DNA of 44,230 nucleotides from Labilithrix sp. GTDB taxonomy: Bacteria > Myxococcota_A > Polyangia > Polyangiales > Polyangiaceae. Position 1 is the stretch's first letter; each line of letters begins with the position of its first letter. The stretch lies in the NCBI GenBank assembly GCA_019637105.1, contig JAHBWF010000054.1:1-44230 (forward strand), written 5' to 3'. Below the pieces are notes generated by a model. The model worked only from the letters and a program-made list of their open reading frames with translations. It was not told where the DNA came from and made no database searches. Position numbers and translations under genes: made by a program. Of the stretch, positions 8,884-16,220 are shown one piece after another.

Positions 8884-10154
8884 GCGAACGCACCCCCCGC
8901 CGCGTACGAGCCGGCGCCGCGGACGCGCGGGGTCGACTGCAGGCTGAGGAAGACGTCGGAGAGCACGGCGGTCGCCGTGACGGGGCCCCCGGCGCCCGCG
9001 CCGCGCACCACGAGCGGAGCCGTCGGGTAACGGTCGCTCGTGATCGCGACGAGCGCGGACGAGCCGTCGAGCGACGCGGCGGGGTGATCGAGCGGGACCG
9101 CCTGCGGGCCGACGACCACCTCCGGCGGGGCCCCGGAGATCGGATCCGCCGCGCGGATCCGCGCGAGGTACACGAGCTTCTCTCCGCGCGCGCGGAGCTC
9201 CTCGGAACGTCGGGCGAAGCCCGCGTCGAGGCGGCGGAGCGCGCCGGGGAGATCCCCTCCGGCCTCGAGGGCCTCGGCCGGTACGAGCGGCGAGAGCGAC
9301 ACGTCGGCGAGCTCGACGGGGATCCCCAGCTCGCGCGCGACGATCACCGCCTTCCGCGCGACGTCGGTGCCCGCGAGGTCCTCGCGCGGATCCGGCTCGG
9401 TGTAGCCCGCGGACCTCGCCGCCGCGACCGCCTCGGAGAGCGGCGCGCCGCGCGCGAGCTCGTTGGTGACGAAGCCGAGCGTCCCGGAGAGCGCGCACTC
9501 GATCGAGCGCACGCGGTCGCCCGTCCGAACGAGGCCCTGCAGCGTCCCGATGATCGGGAGCCCGGCGCCGACGGTGGCCTCGTAGCGGAAGCTCGCGCCG
9601 CTCCGCGCGGCCGCCGCGAAGATCCGCGCGACCCGATCGCGCGGCGCCACCAGCGGCTTCTTGTTGGCGGTGACCACGTGGAGCCCGCGCGCGAGGGCCT
9701 CCTCGTAGACGTCCTCCATCCCGTCGGCCGCGGTGCAGTCGACGAGGACCGTGTCGCCGAGTCGGGCGAGGGCGTCGAGCTGCGTCGCGCGAGCGGGCAG
9801 CTCGAGGGGGTTCGACGCGCCGCTCGCGATCGCGCCGGTCGCGCGCGCCGTCGCGGACGCGTGCGCGGCGCGGCGAGCGCGCGCCGCGACGAGCTCGGCC
9901 ACGACCGAGCGTCGGACGCCGCGGACGTCGAACGCTCCTCCGCGCCGCGTCACGACGCCGACGACGCGCAGATCGACGAACGGCGGTCGGGTCTGCGGGG
10001 GCAGCGCGCTCACCTGCTCGAGCACCTCCCTCCCGACCACGCCGGCGCCGAGGACGAAGAGGCTCGCCGCGCGCGGGGCCGGCGCGCCTCGAGGCGTGAC
10101 GGCGGGCGGCGGCGGGGAGGGGCGGCTTTCGCGACGGGCAGAGAGCGTGGGCAT
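8880..10154 (-). CDS. hom: homoserine dehydrogenase
   Basis: Enzyme of 424 residues that reduces aspartate semialdehyde to homoserine with NAD(P)H, the branch point to threonine, methionine and isoleucine. The nucleotide-binding motif FVLGAGVVGREVL comes after a 23-residue Pro/Ala-rich extension. Further landmarks are LVDCTAADGMEDVYEEAL, HVVTANKKPL with the catalytic lysine, YEATVGAGLPIIGTLQ, and the signature GTLGFVTNEL through AGYTEPDPREDLAGTDVARK. The pattern is closest to the dehydrogenase half of ThrA-type enzymes, without an aspartokinase half and without a C-terminal ACT domain, so end-product feedback through ACT is not expected. The start at 10152-10154 (ATG) is chosen because the frame upstream runs through a terminator hairpin. 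It is the first gene of a two-gene operon with the aminotransferase and follows a structured leader. Confidence 0.92.
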   Translation of the reverse strand: MPTLSARRESRPSPPPPAVTPRGAPAPRAASLFVLGAGVVGREVLEQVSALPPQTRPPFVDLRVVGVVTRRGGAFDVRGVRRSVVAELVAARARRAAHASATARATGAIASGASNPLELPARATQLDALARLGDTVLVDCTAADGMEDVYEEALARGLHVVTANKKPLVAPRDRVARIFAAAARSGASFRYEATVGAGLPIIGTLQGLVRTGDRVRSIECALSGTLGFVTNELARGAPLSEAVAAARSAGYTEPDPREDLAGTDVARKAVIVARELGIPVELADVSLSPLVPAEALEAGGDLPGALRRLDAGFARRSEELRARGEKLVYLARIRAADPISGAPPEVVVGPQAVPLDHPAASLDGSSALVAITSDRYPTAPLVVRGAGAGGPVTATAVLSDVFLSLQSTPRVRGAGSYAAGGAFA

Positions 10155-10322
10155 CGGAGGTGACCTTTCCGCCCACGCGATCCGCCGGTGTGACGCCCAA
10201 GAAAAAGGCCTCCACGCACGACGTGCGAGGAAGCCCACTTGGTCCCATCGGCTTAGAGGGATACTTGTAACGCGCGTCCCCCAAGGTGGGCGAAATCTCG
10301 CGCGGCCTCTCTCGCGAGAGAC
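10155..10322 (-). promoter_or_regulatory. structured leader of the homoserine dehydrogenase operon (attenuator or riboswitch candidate)
   Basis: Read on the minus strand, the untranslated leader of about 168 bases holds several pairable segments: a hairpin at 10300-10326 (CUCUC / GAGAG closed by a GCGA tetraloop); a long-range pairing of 10281-10290 (CCCACCUUGG) with 10234-10242 (CCAAGUGGG); a short GGGA/UCCC helix at 10276-10280 with 10258-10261; and AAGCC at 10250-10254 able to pair with GGCUU at 10231-10235. The last pairing uses the 5' arm of the terminator stem, so it would act as an antiterminator. I do not recognise a known riboswitch class in it, and no Thr/Ile/Met-rich leader peptide is visible. 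Function is inferred. Confidence 0.5.
10202..10236 (-). terminator. intrinsic terminator inside the hom leader
   Basis: On the minus strand GGCTTCCTCGCAC (10223-10235) pairs with GTGCGTGGAGGCC (10207-10219) around a 3-base loop: 13 positions with one G-U pair and one mismatch, immediately followed by five T residues (10202-10206). This is a textbook Rho-independent terminator, active only in the direction of the homoserine dehydrogenase gene, whose ATG begins 47 bases further on. It could alternatively end transcription of the M3 peptidase gene (stop at 10470), but too little room is left after it for a new promoter, which favours attenuation. Confidence 0.75.
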
Positions 10323-10328
10323 GCGCGA

Positions 10329-10357
10329 AGAATGACCACGCCGCGTTCGATCGTCAA
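10329..10357 (-). promoter_or_regulatory. candidate sigma70-type promoter for the hom operon
   Basis: On the minus strand TTGACG (10352-10357) matches five of six bases of the -35 consensus and is followed after 17 bases by CATTCT (10329-10334), a weak -10 match of three of six. Transcription would start near 10322, just before the first leader hairpin. The -10 is weak, so the call is tentative. Confidence 0.4.
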
Positions 10358-10469
10358 GCAACATCGCCGACGATCGCGCCGGGCCAGCCCCCGCGGCGGA
10401 GGAGGGCGGTCGACGTGCGGACGAGCTCGCGCGCCCGATCGCGGTGAGCTGCGGCGGAGGGGCGAGGGC

Positions 10470-12668
10470 CTACTTCGTCGCCGGCGCCTTGGCGGCGGCC
10501 TTCGCGAAGCCGCGCTTCTTCATCAGCGCCGCGGTGCCGGCGTCCTTGCCGCGGAACGCGCGGTAGCCGTCGGCCGGATCGACCGTGTCGCCCACGGAGA
10601 ACACGCTCTTCTTGAGGCGGCCGGCGACCGCGGGATCGTACGGCCCCTTGCCCTCGGTGAACGCGCCCCACGCGTCCGCCGTCAGCGAGTCGGACCAGAG
10701 GTAGCTGTAGTAGCCGGCCGAGTAGCCGTCGCCGGCGAAGACGTGGCTGAACTGCGGCGTACGGTGGCGCATCACGATCTCGGACGGCATCCCGAGCGCC
10801 TTCAGCGTGGCCTTCTCGAACGCGTCCGGATCGATCGCCTCGTCGCCCGCCAGGTGGAGCTTCATGTCGACGAGCGCCGCGCTCAGGTACTCGACGGTCG
10901 AGAACCCCTGGTTGAACGTCGCGGCCTTCGCGATCTTCGCGGCGAGCTCCTTCGGCATCGGCGCGCCCGTCTTCTCGTGGAGGGCGAACTTGTCGAGGAC
11001 CTCGGGCGTCGAGACCCAGTGCTCGAGGAGCTGCGACGGGAACTCGACGTAGTCGCGCGCGACGCGCGTCCCCGCGAGCGACGGGTAGTCCACGCTCGAC
11101 GAGAGGCCGTGGAGCGCGTGGCCGAACTCGTGGAAGAGCGTGCGCGCGTCGTCCCAGCTGATGAGGACGGGCTCGCCCGCGTTCGGCTTCACGAAGTTCG
11201 AGTTGTTGCTGACGATCGTCGTGACGGCGCCCTTGAACCGCTCCTGGCGCCGGTACGCGTTCATCCACGCGCCGGAGCGCTTGCCCGGGCGGGCGTACGG
11301 GTCGAAGTACCAGAGGCCGACGTGCTGGCCGCTCGCCTTGTCCTTCACGGCCCAGACGCGCACGTCCGGGTGGTAGACCTCGACGTCCGTGACGGGCGTG
11401 AAGGTGAAGCCGAAGAGCTCGCCGGCGACCCAGAACATGCCCTCGCGGAGCTTGTCGAGCTGGAGGTACTGCTTCACCTCGCCCTCGTCGAGGTCGTACT
11501 TCGCCTTGCGGACCTTCTCCGCGTAGAAGCGGTAGTCCCACGGCGCGATCTTGCGCTTCGATCCGCTCTTGTTCGCGATCGCCTGCATGTCGGCGACCTC
11601 CTCGCGGACGCGCGCGACGGCCGGCTTCCAGACCTCCTCCATCAGCGCCATCGCGCGCTCGGGCGTCTTCGCCATCGCGTTCTCGAGGCGCCAGTGCGCG
11701 TGCGTCGCGTAGCCGAGGAGCTTCGCGCGCTCGGCGCGGAGCTTCAGGATCTCGGTGATGATCTTCTTGTTGTCGCGGGCGTCGCCGTTGTCGCCGCGGC
11801 TCACGTAGCTCTTCCAGACCTTCTCGCGGAGATCGTCGCGGGTCGAGTAGGTGAGGAACGGCTCCATCGACGAGCGCGTGTTCGTGATCGCCCACTTGCC
11901 CTTCTTGCCGCGCGCCTCGGCGGCCGCGGCGGCCCCCGACTTGACCGAGTCGGGCAGCCCGGCGAGGTCGGCCTCGTCCTCGAGGATCAGCGCGTACGCC
12001 TCCTCGTCGCCGAGGACGTTCTGGCTGAACGTCGTGTAGAGCGAGGCGAGGCGCTGGTTGATCTCGGTGAGCCGCTTCTTGCCCTCGGCGTCGACCTTCG
12101 CGCCCGCGCGCACGAGCGTGTTCCAGCGGCGCCACGTGAGCCGCTGCTGCTCGGGCGTGAGCTTCGACGCGCCCCGCGCCTCGTAGACGGCCTCGATGCG
12201 CCGGAAGAGCTTCTCGTTCTGGACGATCTCGTCCTCGAACGCGGCGAGCTTCGGCGCCATCTCGCTCTCGACGGCCTTGAACGCGTCGTCGTTCATCGTC
12301 GACGACCAGACGCCGTAGACGGTCTCGACGCGATCGAAGGAGCGCCCCGCGTCCTCGAGCGCGGCGATCGTGTTCTCGAAGGTCGGCGGCTCGGCGCTGT
12401 CGGCGATCGCCGCGATCTCGCGGAGGTGCTCGGCCATCGCGGCCTCGAGGGCGGGCTTGAAATGCTCGACCTTCACCTTGGCGAAGGGGGGCACGCCGCC
12501 GTAAGGACCGATCCACGCGGCGAGCAGCGGGTTGTCCGATCGAGGGGCGTCGGAGCTCACGGCCGCGCTCGGAGACGAAGGAGCCGGCGCCCCGCCCGGG
12601 TGCCCGGGCGCGCACGAAGTGGAGACGAGGAGAGCCGCAGTTGCACCCAGAATGTACGCATGTCGCAT
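10470..12668 (-). CDS. M3 family zinc metallopeptidase lipoprotein (Dcp / oligopeptidase A-like)
   Basis: Peptidase of 732 residues that would cleave short peptides. The zinc site is HEFGHALHGL (His513, Glu514, His517) with the third ligand Glu542 in DYVEFPSQLLEHW, both diagnostic of family M3. The helical N-terminal part (ENTIAALEDAGRSFDRV, AFEDEIVQNEKLFRRI) and the length agree with peptidyl-dipeptidase Dcp and oligopeptidase A, which are usually cytoplasmic. Here an N-terminal signal peptide with a lipobox-like STSC (Cys19) and a Pro/Ser-rich linker precede the domain, so the enzyme is probably exported and lipid-anchored, as in several predatory or polymer-degrading bacteria. The C-terminus adds a short Lys/Ala-rich tail. 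The start at 12666-12668 is supported by an AAGGAG-like site about nine bases upstream. It is transcribed singly. Confidence 0.93.
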   Translation of the reverse strand: MRHAYILGATAALLVSTSCAPGHPGGAPAPSSPSAAVSSDAPRSDNPLLAAWIGPYGGVPPFAKVKVEHFKPALEAAMAEHLREIAAIADSAEPPTFENTIAALEDAGRSFDRVETVYGVWSSTMNDDAFKAVESEMAPKLAAFEDEIVQNEKLFRRIEAVYEARGASKLTPEQQRLTWRRWNTLVRAGAKVDAEGKKRLTEINQRLASLYTTFSQNVLGDEEAYALILEDEADLAGLPDSVKSGAAAAAEARGKKGKWAITNTRSSMEPFLTYSTRDDLREKVWKSYVSRGDNGDARDNKKIITEILKLRAERAKLLGYATHAHWRLENAMAKTPERAMALMEEVWKPAVARVREEVADMQAIANKSGSKRKIAPWDYRFYAEKVRKAKYDLDEGEVKQYLQLDKLREGMFWVAGELFGFTFTPVTDVEVYHPDVRVWAVKDKASGQHVGLWYFDPYARPGKRSGAWMNAYRRQERFKGAVTTIVSNNSNFVKPNAGEPVLISWDDARTLFHEFGHALHGLSSSVDYPSLAGTRVARDYVEFPSQLLEHWVSTPEVLDKFALHEKTGAPMPKELAAKIAKAATFNQGFSTVEYLSAALVDMKLHLAGDEAIDPDAFEKATLKALGMPSEIVMRHRTPQFSHVFAGDGYSAGYYSYLWSDSLTADAWGAFTEGKGPYDPAVAGRLKKSVFSVGDTVDPADGYRAFRGKDAGTAALMKKRGFAKAAAKAPATK

Positions 12669-12880
12669 CGACCCAGGACTCCTTCGAAGCGGGAGCCTCG
12701 CGCTCGACGCGGAGCCGCCCGTCCGGGAGCGTGCGTAGCGTAGCCGGTCGACGTCGTCGAGACGACGAGCCGACGTGTTTCGCGACGTTTGAACGCGAGG
12801 CGCGCGTGGGTCCGGAGGCCTAATGCCTCATTGGATTTTATCGAACGGAATCGACTTGACCCCCAAGTTATGGATTCGAC
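12669..12880. other. divergent intergenic region between M3 peptidase and Kef-type antiporter
   Basis: About 210 bases that must hold the promoters of both genes. The ribosome binding site of the peptidase (AAGGAGTCC on the minus strand) lies at its left edge. The stretch at about 12830-12880 is relatively AT-rich for this genome and is the likely promoter of the antiporter gene, but no pair of hexamers stands out. Confidence 0.3.
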
Positions 12881-14980
12881 ATGGAAGCGGCGCACGAGTT
12901 CTTAAAGACGCTCGCGATCGTGCTCGGCGTCGCCGCCATCACCACGATCGTGTTCCAGCGCCTCCGCCAACCGGTGGTGCTCGGCTACATCATCGCCGGC
13001 CTGCTCGTCGGGCCGCACCTGCCGCTCCCGCTGAACGCGGATCCGACGACGGTGCACACGCTGTCCGAGCTCGGCGTGATCCTCCTCATGTTCGCGATCG
13101 GGCTCGAGCTCAACATCGAGAAGCTCGTGCGCGTCGCGCCGACCGCCGGCGTCATCGGCGTCTTGCAGGTCGCGCTCATGATGGTCGCCGGCTTCGTCAT
13201 CGGGCGCGCGTTCGGCTGGACCCAACAGGAGAGCCTCTTCGCGGGCGGGGCCATCGCCATCTCGAGCACGACGATCATCGCGAAGGTCTTCGAGGAGATG
13301 AAGGTCGCGCCGCGCCTCCGGGAGATCGTCTACGGCGTCCTCATCATCGAGGACATCCTCGCGATCCTCCTGCTCGCGACGATGACCACGATCTCGAGCG
13401 GCGCCGGCCTCGACGCCGTCACGCTCGCCAAGACGACGGGCAAGCTCGTCGCGTTCCTCATCGCGATGGTGGTCGTGGGCCTGCTCGTCGTGCCGCGGCT
13501 GATGCGGTGGGTCGTCCGCCTGCGGCGGCCCGAGACCACGCTCGTCGCCAGCGTCGGCATCTGCTTCGGCTTCGCCTTCGCCTGCGCGGCCTTCCACTAC
13601 TCGGTCGCGCTCGGCGCCTTCGTCGCGGGCATGCTCATCTCGGAGTCGGGCGAGGGGCACACGGTCGAGCACCTGCTGATGCCCGTGCGCGACATGTTCG
13701 CCGCGATCTTCTTCGTCTCGGTCGGGATGCTCATCGACCCGGTGCTCGTCTACGAGCACTGGCTCGCCGTCGTCGTCCTCTCGGTCGTCGTCATCGTCGG
13801 GAAGATCGTCAGCGTCGCGCTCGGCGGCATCGTCACCGGCTGCGGCCTCCGCACGTCGGTGCAGTCCGGGATCAGCCTCTCGCAGATCGGCGAGTTCTCG
13901 TTCATCATCGTGTCGCTCGGGCTCTCGCTCGAGGCGACCCGTCCGTTCCTCTTCCCCGTGGCCGTCGCGGTGTCGGCGATCACGACGCTGACGACGCCGA
14001 CGTTGATCAAGCGCTCCGAGGCCGCCGCCGCGGCCGTCGAGCGGCGGCTGCCGCGCAACGTCACCGCGTTCATCTCGCTCTACAGCGCCTGGCTCGAGCG
14101 CGTCCGGGCGACGCCGGCGTCCGCGACGGCGGCCGGGCGCGTGCGCCGTCAGCTCGTCCTGCTCCTCGTCGACGCTGGCGCGATCGTCGGGCTGCTCCTC
14201 GGGGGCGCGCTGCTTCATCGGCGCGCCGAGCAGGCGATCGCCGAGCGATTCGGCCTCGATCCGATGGTCTCGCAGGGGCTGTTCGTCGGCGCCGCGGCGC
14301 TCGTCGGGCTGCCGTTCTTGCTCGGCGTGGTGCGGCTCACGCGCGCGATCGGCCTCACGCTGGTGGGCGACGGCCGAGGCGACGGCGCGGGCGCCCCGGC
14401 GTCGCGGCCGATCGCCCTCGCGGTGCAGCTCGGCCTCCTCACGGCGGTCGGCGCCGCCGCCGTCGCGGTGGTCGAGCCCTTCGTCCCCCCGGGCATCGGC
14501 GTCCTCCTCTTCGCGGCGCTCGTGGTGACGGCGATGCTCGCGTTCTGGCGGAACGCGAAGCAGTTCGACGTCGAGGTGCAGGCCGGCGGCGCGGTCGTGA
14601 TGGGCGTGCTCAAGGCGAAGCTCTCGCCTCACGACGACGGCGAGCGGCACGACGAGGCGGCGGAGACCGCGGCCGCCGAGACCGAGGTGGCGGGCGACGT
14701 CGCCGCGCTCTTGCCGGGCCTCGGCGCGCCGAGGCTGATCCGCATCGGTCCGAAGAGCTCGGCGATCGGGCGGACGCTGAGCGATCTCGATCTGCGCTCG
14801 CGGACCGGCGCCGCCGTCCTCGCCATCGTGCGCGGCGGCGGCCCGGTGCTGCTCCCGGACGGCTCGGAGCGGCTGGGCGAGGGCGACGTCGTCGCCGCGG
14901 TCGGAACGGAGGAGGCGCTCGCGAGCGCGAGGGAGCTCCTCCTCGACGGCGGACCGGGAGGCGCGCATGCCGCGCCATAG
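12881..14980 (+). CDS. Kef-type monovalent cation/proton antiporter with TrkA-C domain (CPA2 family)
   Basis: Membrane transporter of 699 residues. Residues 1 to about 390 form the Na+/H+ exchanger fold, with typical CPA2 motifs: LGYIIAGLLVGPHLPL, LLMFAIGLELNIEKL, ISSTTIIAKVFEEM and ALGAFVAGMLISESG. A second hydrophobic region (about residues 420-565) adds four or so helices and is unusual compared with plain KefB/KefC proteins. The C-terminal 75 residues (LIRIGPKSSAIGRTLSDLDL to GEGDVVAAVGTEEAL) match a TrkA-C/RCK-C regulatory domain; no full RCK-N Rossmann domain is seen. It probably exchanges K+ or Na+ for protons in pH or osmotic stress. The gene overlaps the next one, a universal stress protein, by 14 bases, suggesting co-regulation and perhaps a physical link. 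Confidence 0.9.
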   Translation: MEAAHEFLKTLAIVLGVAAITTIVFQRLRQPVVLGYIIAGLLVGPHLPLPLNADPTTVHTLSELGVILLMFAIGLELNIEKLVRVAPTAGVIGVLQVALMMVAGFVIGRAFGWTQQESLFAGGAIAISSTTIIAKVFEEMKVAPRLREIVYGVLIIEDILAILLLATMTTISSGAGLDAVTLAKTTGKLVAFLIAMVVVGLLVVPRLMRWVVRLRRPETTLVASVGICFGFAFACAAFHYSVALGAFVAGMLISESGEGHTVEHLLMPVRDMFAAIFFVSVGMLIDPVLVYEHWLAVVVLSVVVIVGKIVSVALGGIVTGCGLRTSVQSGISLSQIGEFSFIIVSLGLSLEATRPFLFPVAVAVSAITTLTTPTLIKRSEAAAAAVERRLPRNVTAFISLYSAWLERVRATPASATAAGRVRRQLVLLLVDAGAIVGLLLGGALLHRRAEQAIAERFGLDPMVSQGLFVGAAALVGLPFLLGVVRLTRAIGLTLVGDGRGDGAGAPASRPIALAVQLGLLTAVGAAAVAVVEPFVPPGIGVLLFAALVVTAMLAFWRNAKQFDVEVQAGGAVVMGVLKAKLSPHDDGERHDEAAETAAAETEVAGDVAALLPGLGAPRLIRIGPKSSAIGRTLSDLDLRSRTGAAVLAIVRGGGPVLLPDGSERLGEGDVVAAVGTEEALASARELLLDGGPGGAHAAP

Positions 14981-15812
14981 CGCGATCGTCGTCGGGACCG
15001 ACTTCTCTCCGGCGTCGCGGCCGGCGGTCGCGCGGGCCGCGTCGATCGCGCGCGATCGCGACGCCGCGCTCCACGTCGTCCACGTGACGAGCCGGCTGCC
15101 GCGGATCCTCTCCAGGAAGCTCGTCGTGGACGAGGCCGAGGGCGAGCGCAACGAGCGCGCCGCCCTCGAGAAGATCGTCGAGGAGCTCCGCGCGAAGGAC
15201 CGGTCCGTCCGCGGGCACCTCCTCTCGGGGAGCGCGGCGACGCTCCTCCGCCGGAAGGCGCGCGAGGTGGACGCCGGTCTGCTCGTCGTCGGCAGCCGCG
15301 GTCCCTCGCTCGCCGCGGCGATCCTCGGGTCGACGGCCGAGCGCGTCGTCGAGGGCAAGGGGCCGCCGGTGCTCCTCGTGCGCGAGGCGAGGTCGCGCCG
15401 GTACCGCGAGGTCGTCGTCGCGATCGACGCCGACTCCGAGATCCGCCGCGCCGTCGACGCCGCGGCGTTCGTGGTGGAGGACGTCGAGCCGACGCTGCTC
15501 CACGCGTTCTCGGGGCCGTTCGAGAACAAGCTCGTGCTCCAGGGCGTCGGGCCCGCGGCGATCCGCCGGTACCGCGACCACAGCCGCCAGGAGGCGCGCG
15601 CGGCCCTCGAGCCGCGCGTCCTGGACGCCGGGCTCGATCCGCGCATGCTGAAGCTGGTCCACGGGAACCGCCGGCTCGTGCTCGCCGAGGCCGCGACGCC
15701 CGGGCGCCTCCTCGTGCTCGACCGGAGCGACTCGGCGACGCGTCACGCGCTCGTCGGCAGCGTGAGCCGCTGGGTGATCGAGCACTCCACGACCGACGTC
15801 CTGCTCGTGTGA
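14967..15812 (+). CDS. tandem universal stress protein (UspA family)
   Basis: Cytoplasmic protein of 281 residues made of two Usp domains (about 1-140 and 148-281). The first keeps the start AIVVGTDFSPASRPAV and a nucleotide-binding-like loop VVGSRGPSLAAAILGST, one residue shorter between the glycines than the usual G-x2-G-x9-G(S/T). The second (EVVVAIDADSEIRRAV to LVGSVSRWVIEHSTTDVLLV) is more diverged and lacks the full ATP loop. Usp proteins often bind ATP or AMP and modulate partners, and some regulate transporters. Overlap with the antiporter gene upstream fits a role in sensing for that transporter; this is inference. Confidence 0.88.
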   Translation: MPRHSAIVVGTDFSPASRPAVARAASIARDRDAALHVVHVTSRLPRILSRKLVVDEAEGERNERAALEKIVEELRAKDRSVRGHLLSGSAATLLRRKAREVDAGLLVVGSRGPSLAAAILGSTAERVVEGKGPPVLLVREARSRRYREVVVAIDADSEIRRAVDAAAFVVEDVEPTLLHAFSGPFENKLVLQGVGPAAIRRYRDHSRQEARAALEPRVLDAGLDPRMLKLVHGNRRLVLAEAATPGRLLVLDRSDSATRHALVGSVSRWVIEHSTTDVLLV

Positions 15813-15842
15813 CGCGCGCGCGTTCGTGCTAACGAGCCGGGC

Positions 15843-16058
15843 GTGAGCGCGATGTCCTGGAGCAAGAGCGCCGGCGATCTCTGGAGCGCGCGCCTCGGCC
15901 CGTTCCTGTCGAAGGTGGCGCCGAAGGGAGACGGCCGCTGGTCGTGGCAGGTGTTCCGCGACGACGCGGACAACCCGACGGCGACCGGCATCGCGTCGTC
16001 GCTCGGCGCCGCGAAGACGGCGGCCGAGCAGCTCGTGCGCCGCTCCGGCCTGGTCTGA
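15843..16058 (+). CDS. small conserved-looking protein of unknown function
   Basis: Short ORF of 71 residues (68 from the alternative ATG at 15852), starting 30 bases after the universal stress protein gene. The sequence is balanced rather than Arg/Pro-rich, with LWSARLGPFLSKVAP, a central WSWQVFRDD and a helical tail (GAAKTAAEQLVRRSG), as expected for a real small globular protein. I do not recognise the family. Position suggests it may be the third gene of the antiporter/Usp operon. GTG at 15843 or ATG at 15852 could start it; no clear ribosome binding site separates them. Confidence 0.6.
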   Translation: MSAMSWSKSAGDLWSARLGPFLSKVAPKGDGRWSWQVFRDDADNPTATGIASSLGAAKTAAEQLVRRSGLV

Positions 16059-16220
16059 CCCGCGCGGGCGCGCGTCGCGCGGCGCCGACGGTGGATCGTA
16101 CGCTCCTCGCGCCTGGGGCCGCGCCCGGCCTCTTTGCGCGGATTGCGCACCGAAAAATCGAATGATTTCCGTATGCGATCCAATGTGGGCAAAGGTATGC
16201 CTTTCGCAGCACGTCCACCC

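Noticed and set aside
10231-10262. T-box-like element (UGGGACC resembles the UGGNACC antiterminator bulge) in the hom leader
   Set aside because: The leader is too short for a usual T-box stem I and no specifier loop motifs are visible; kept only as an unclassified attenuator.
10240-10300. tRNA-like sequence on the plus strand
   Set aside because: No acceptor stem, anticodon arm or T-loop consensus can be fitted.
12902-15646. Long minus-strand open frame of 914 codons opposite the antiporter and Usp genes
   Set aside because: The product is Arg/Asp/Glu-rich low-complexity sequence, as expected for an antisense frame of a GC-rich gene; the plus strand has clear CPA2 and Usp motifs.
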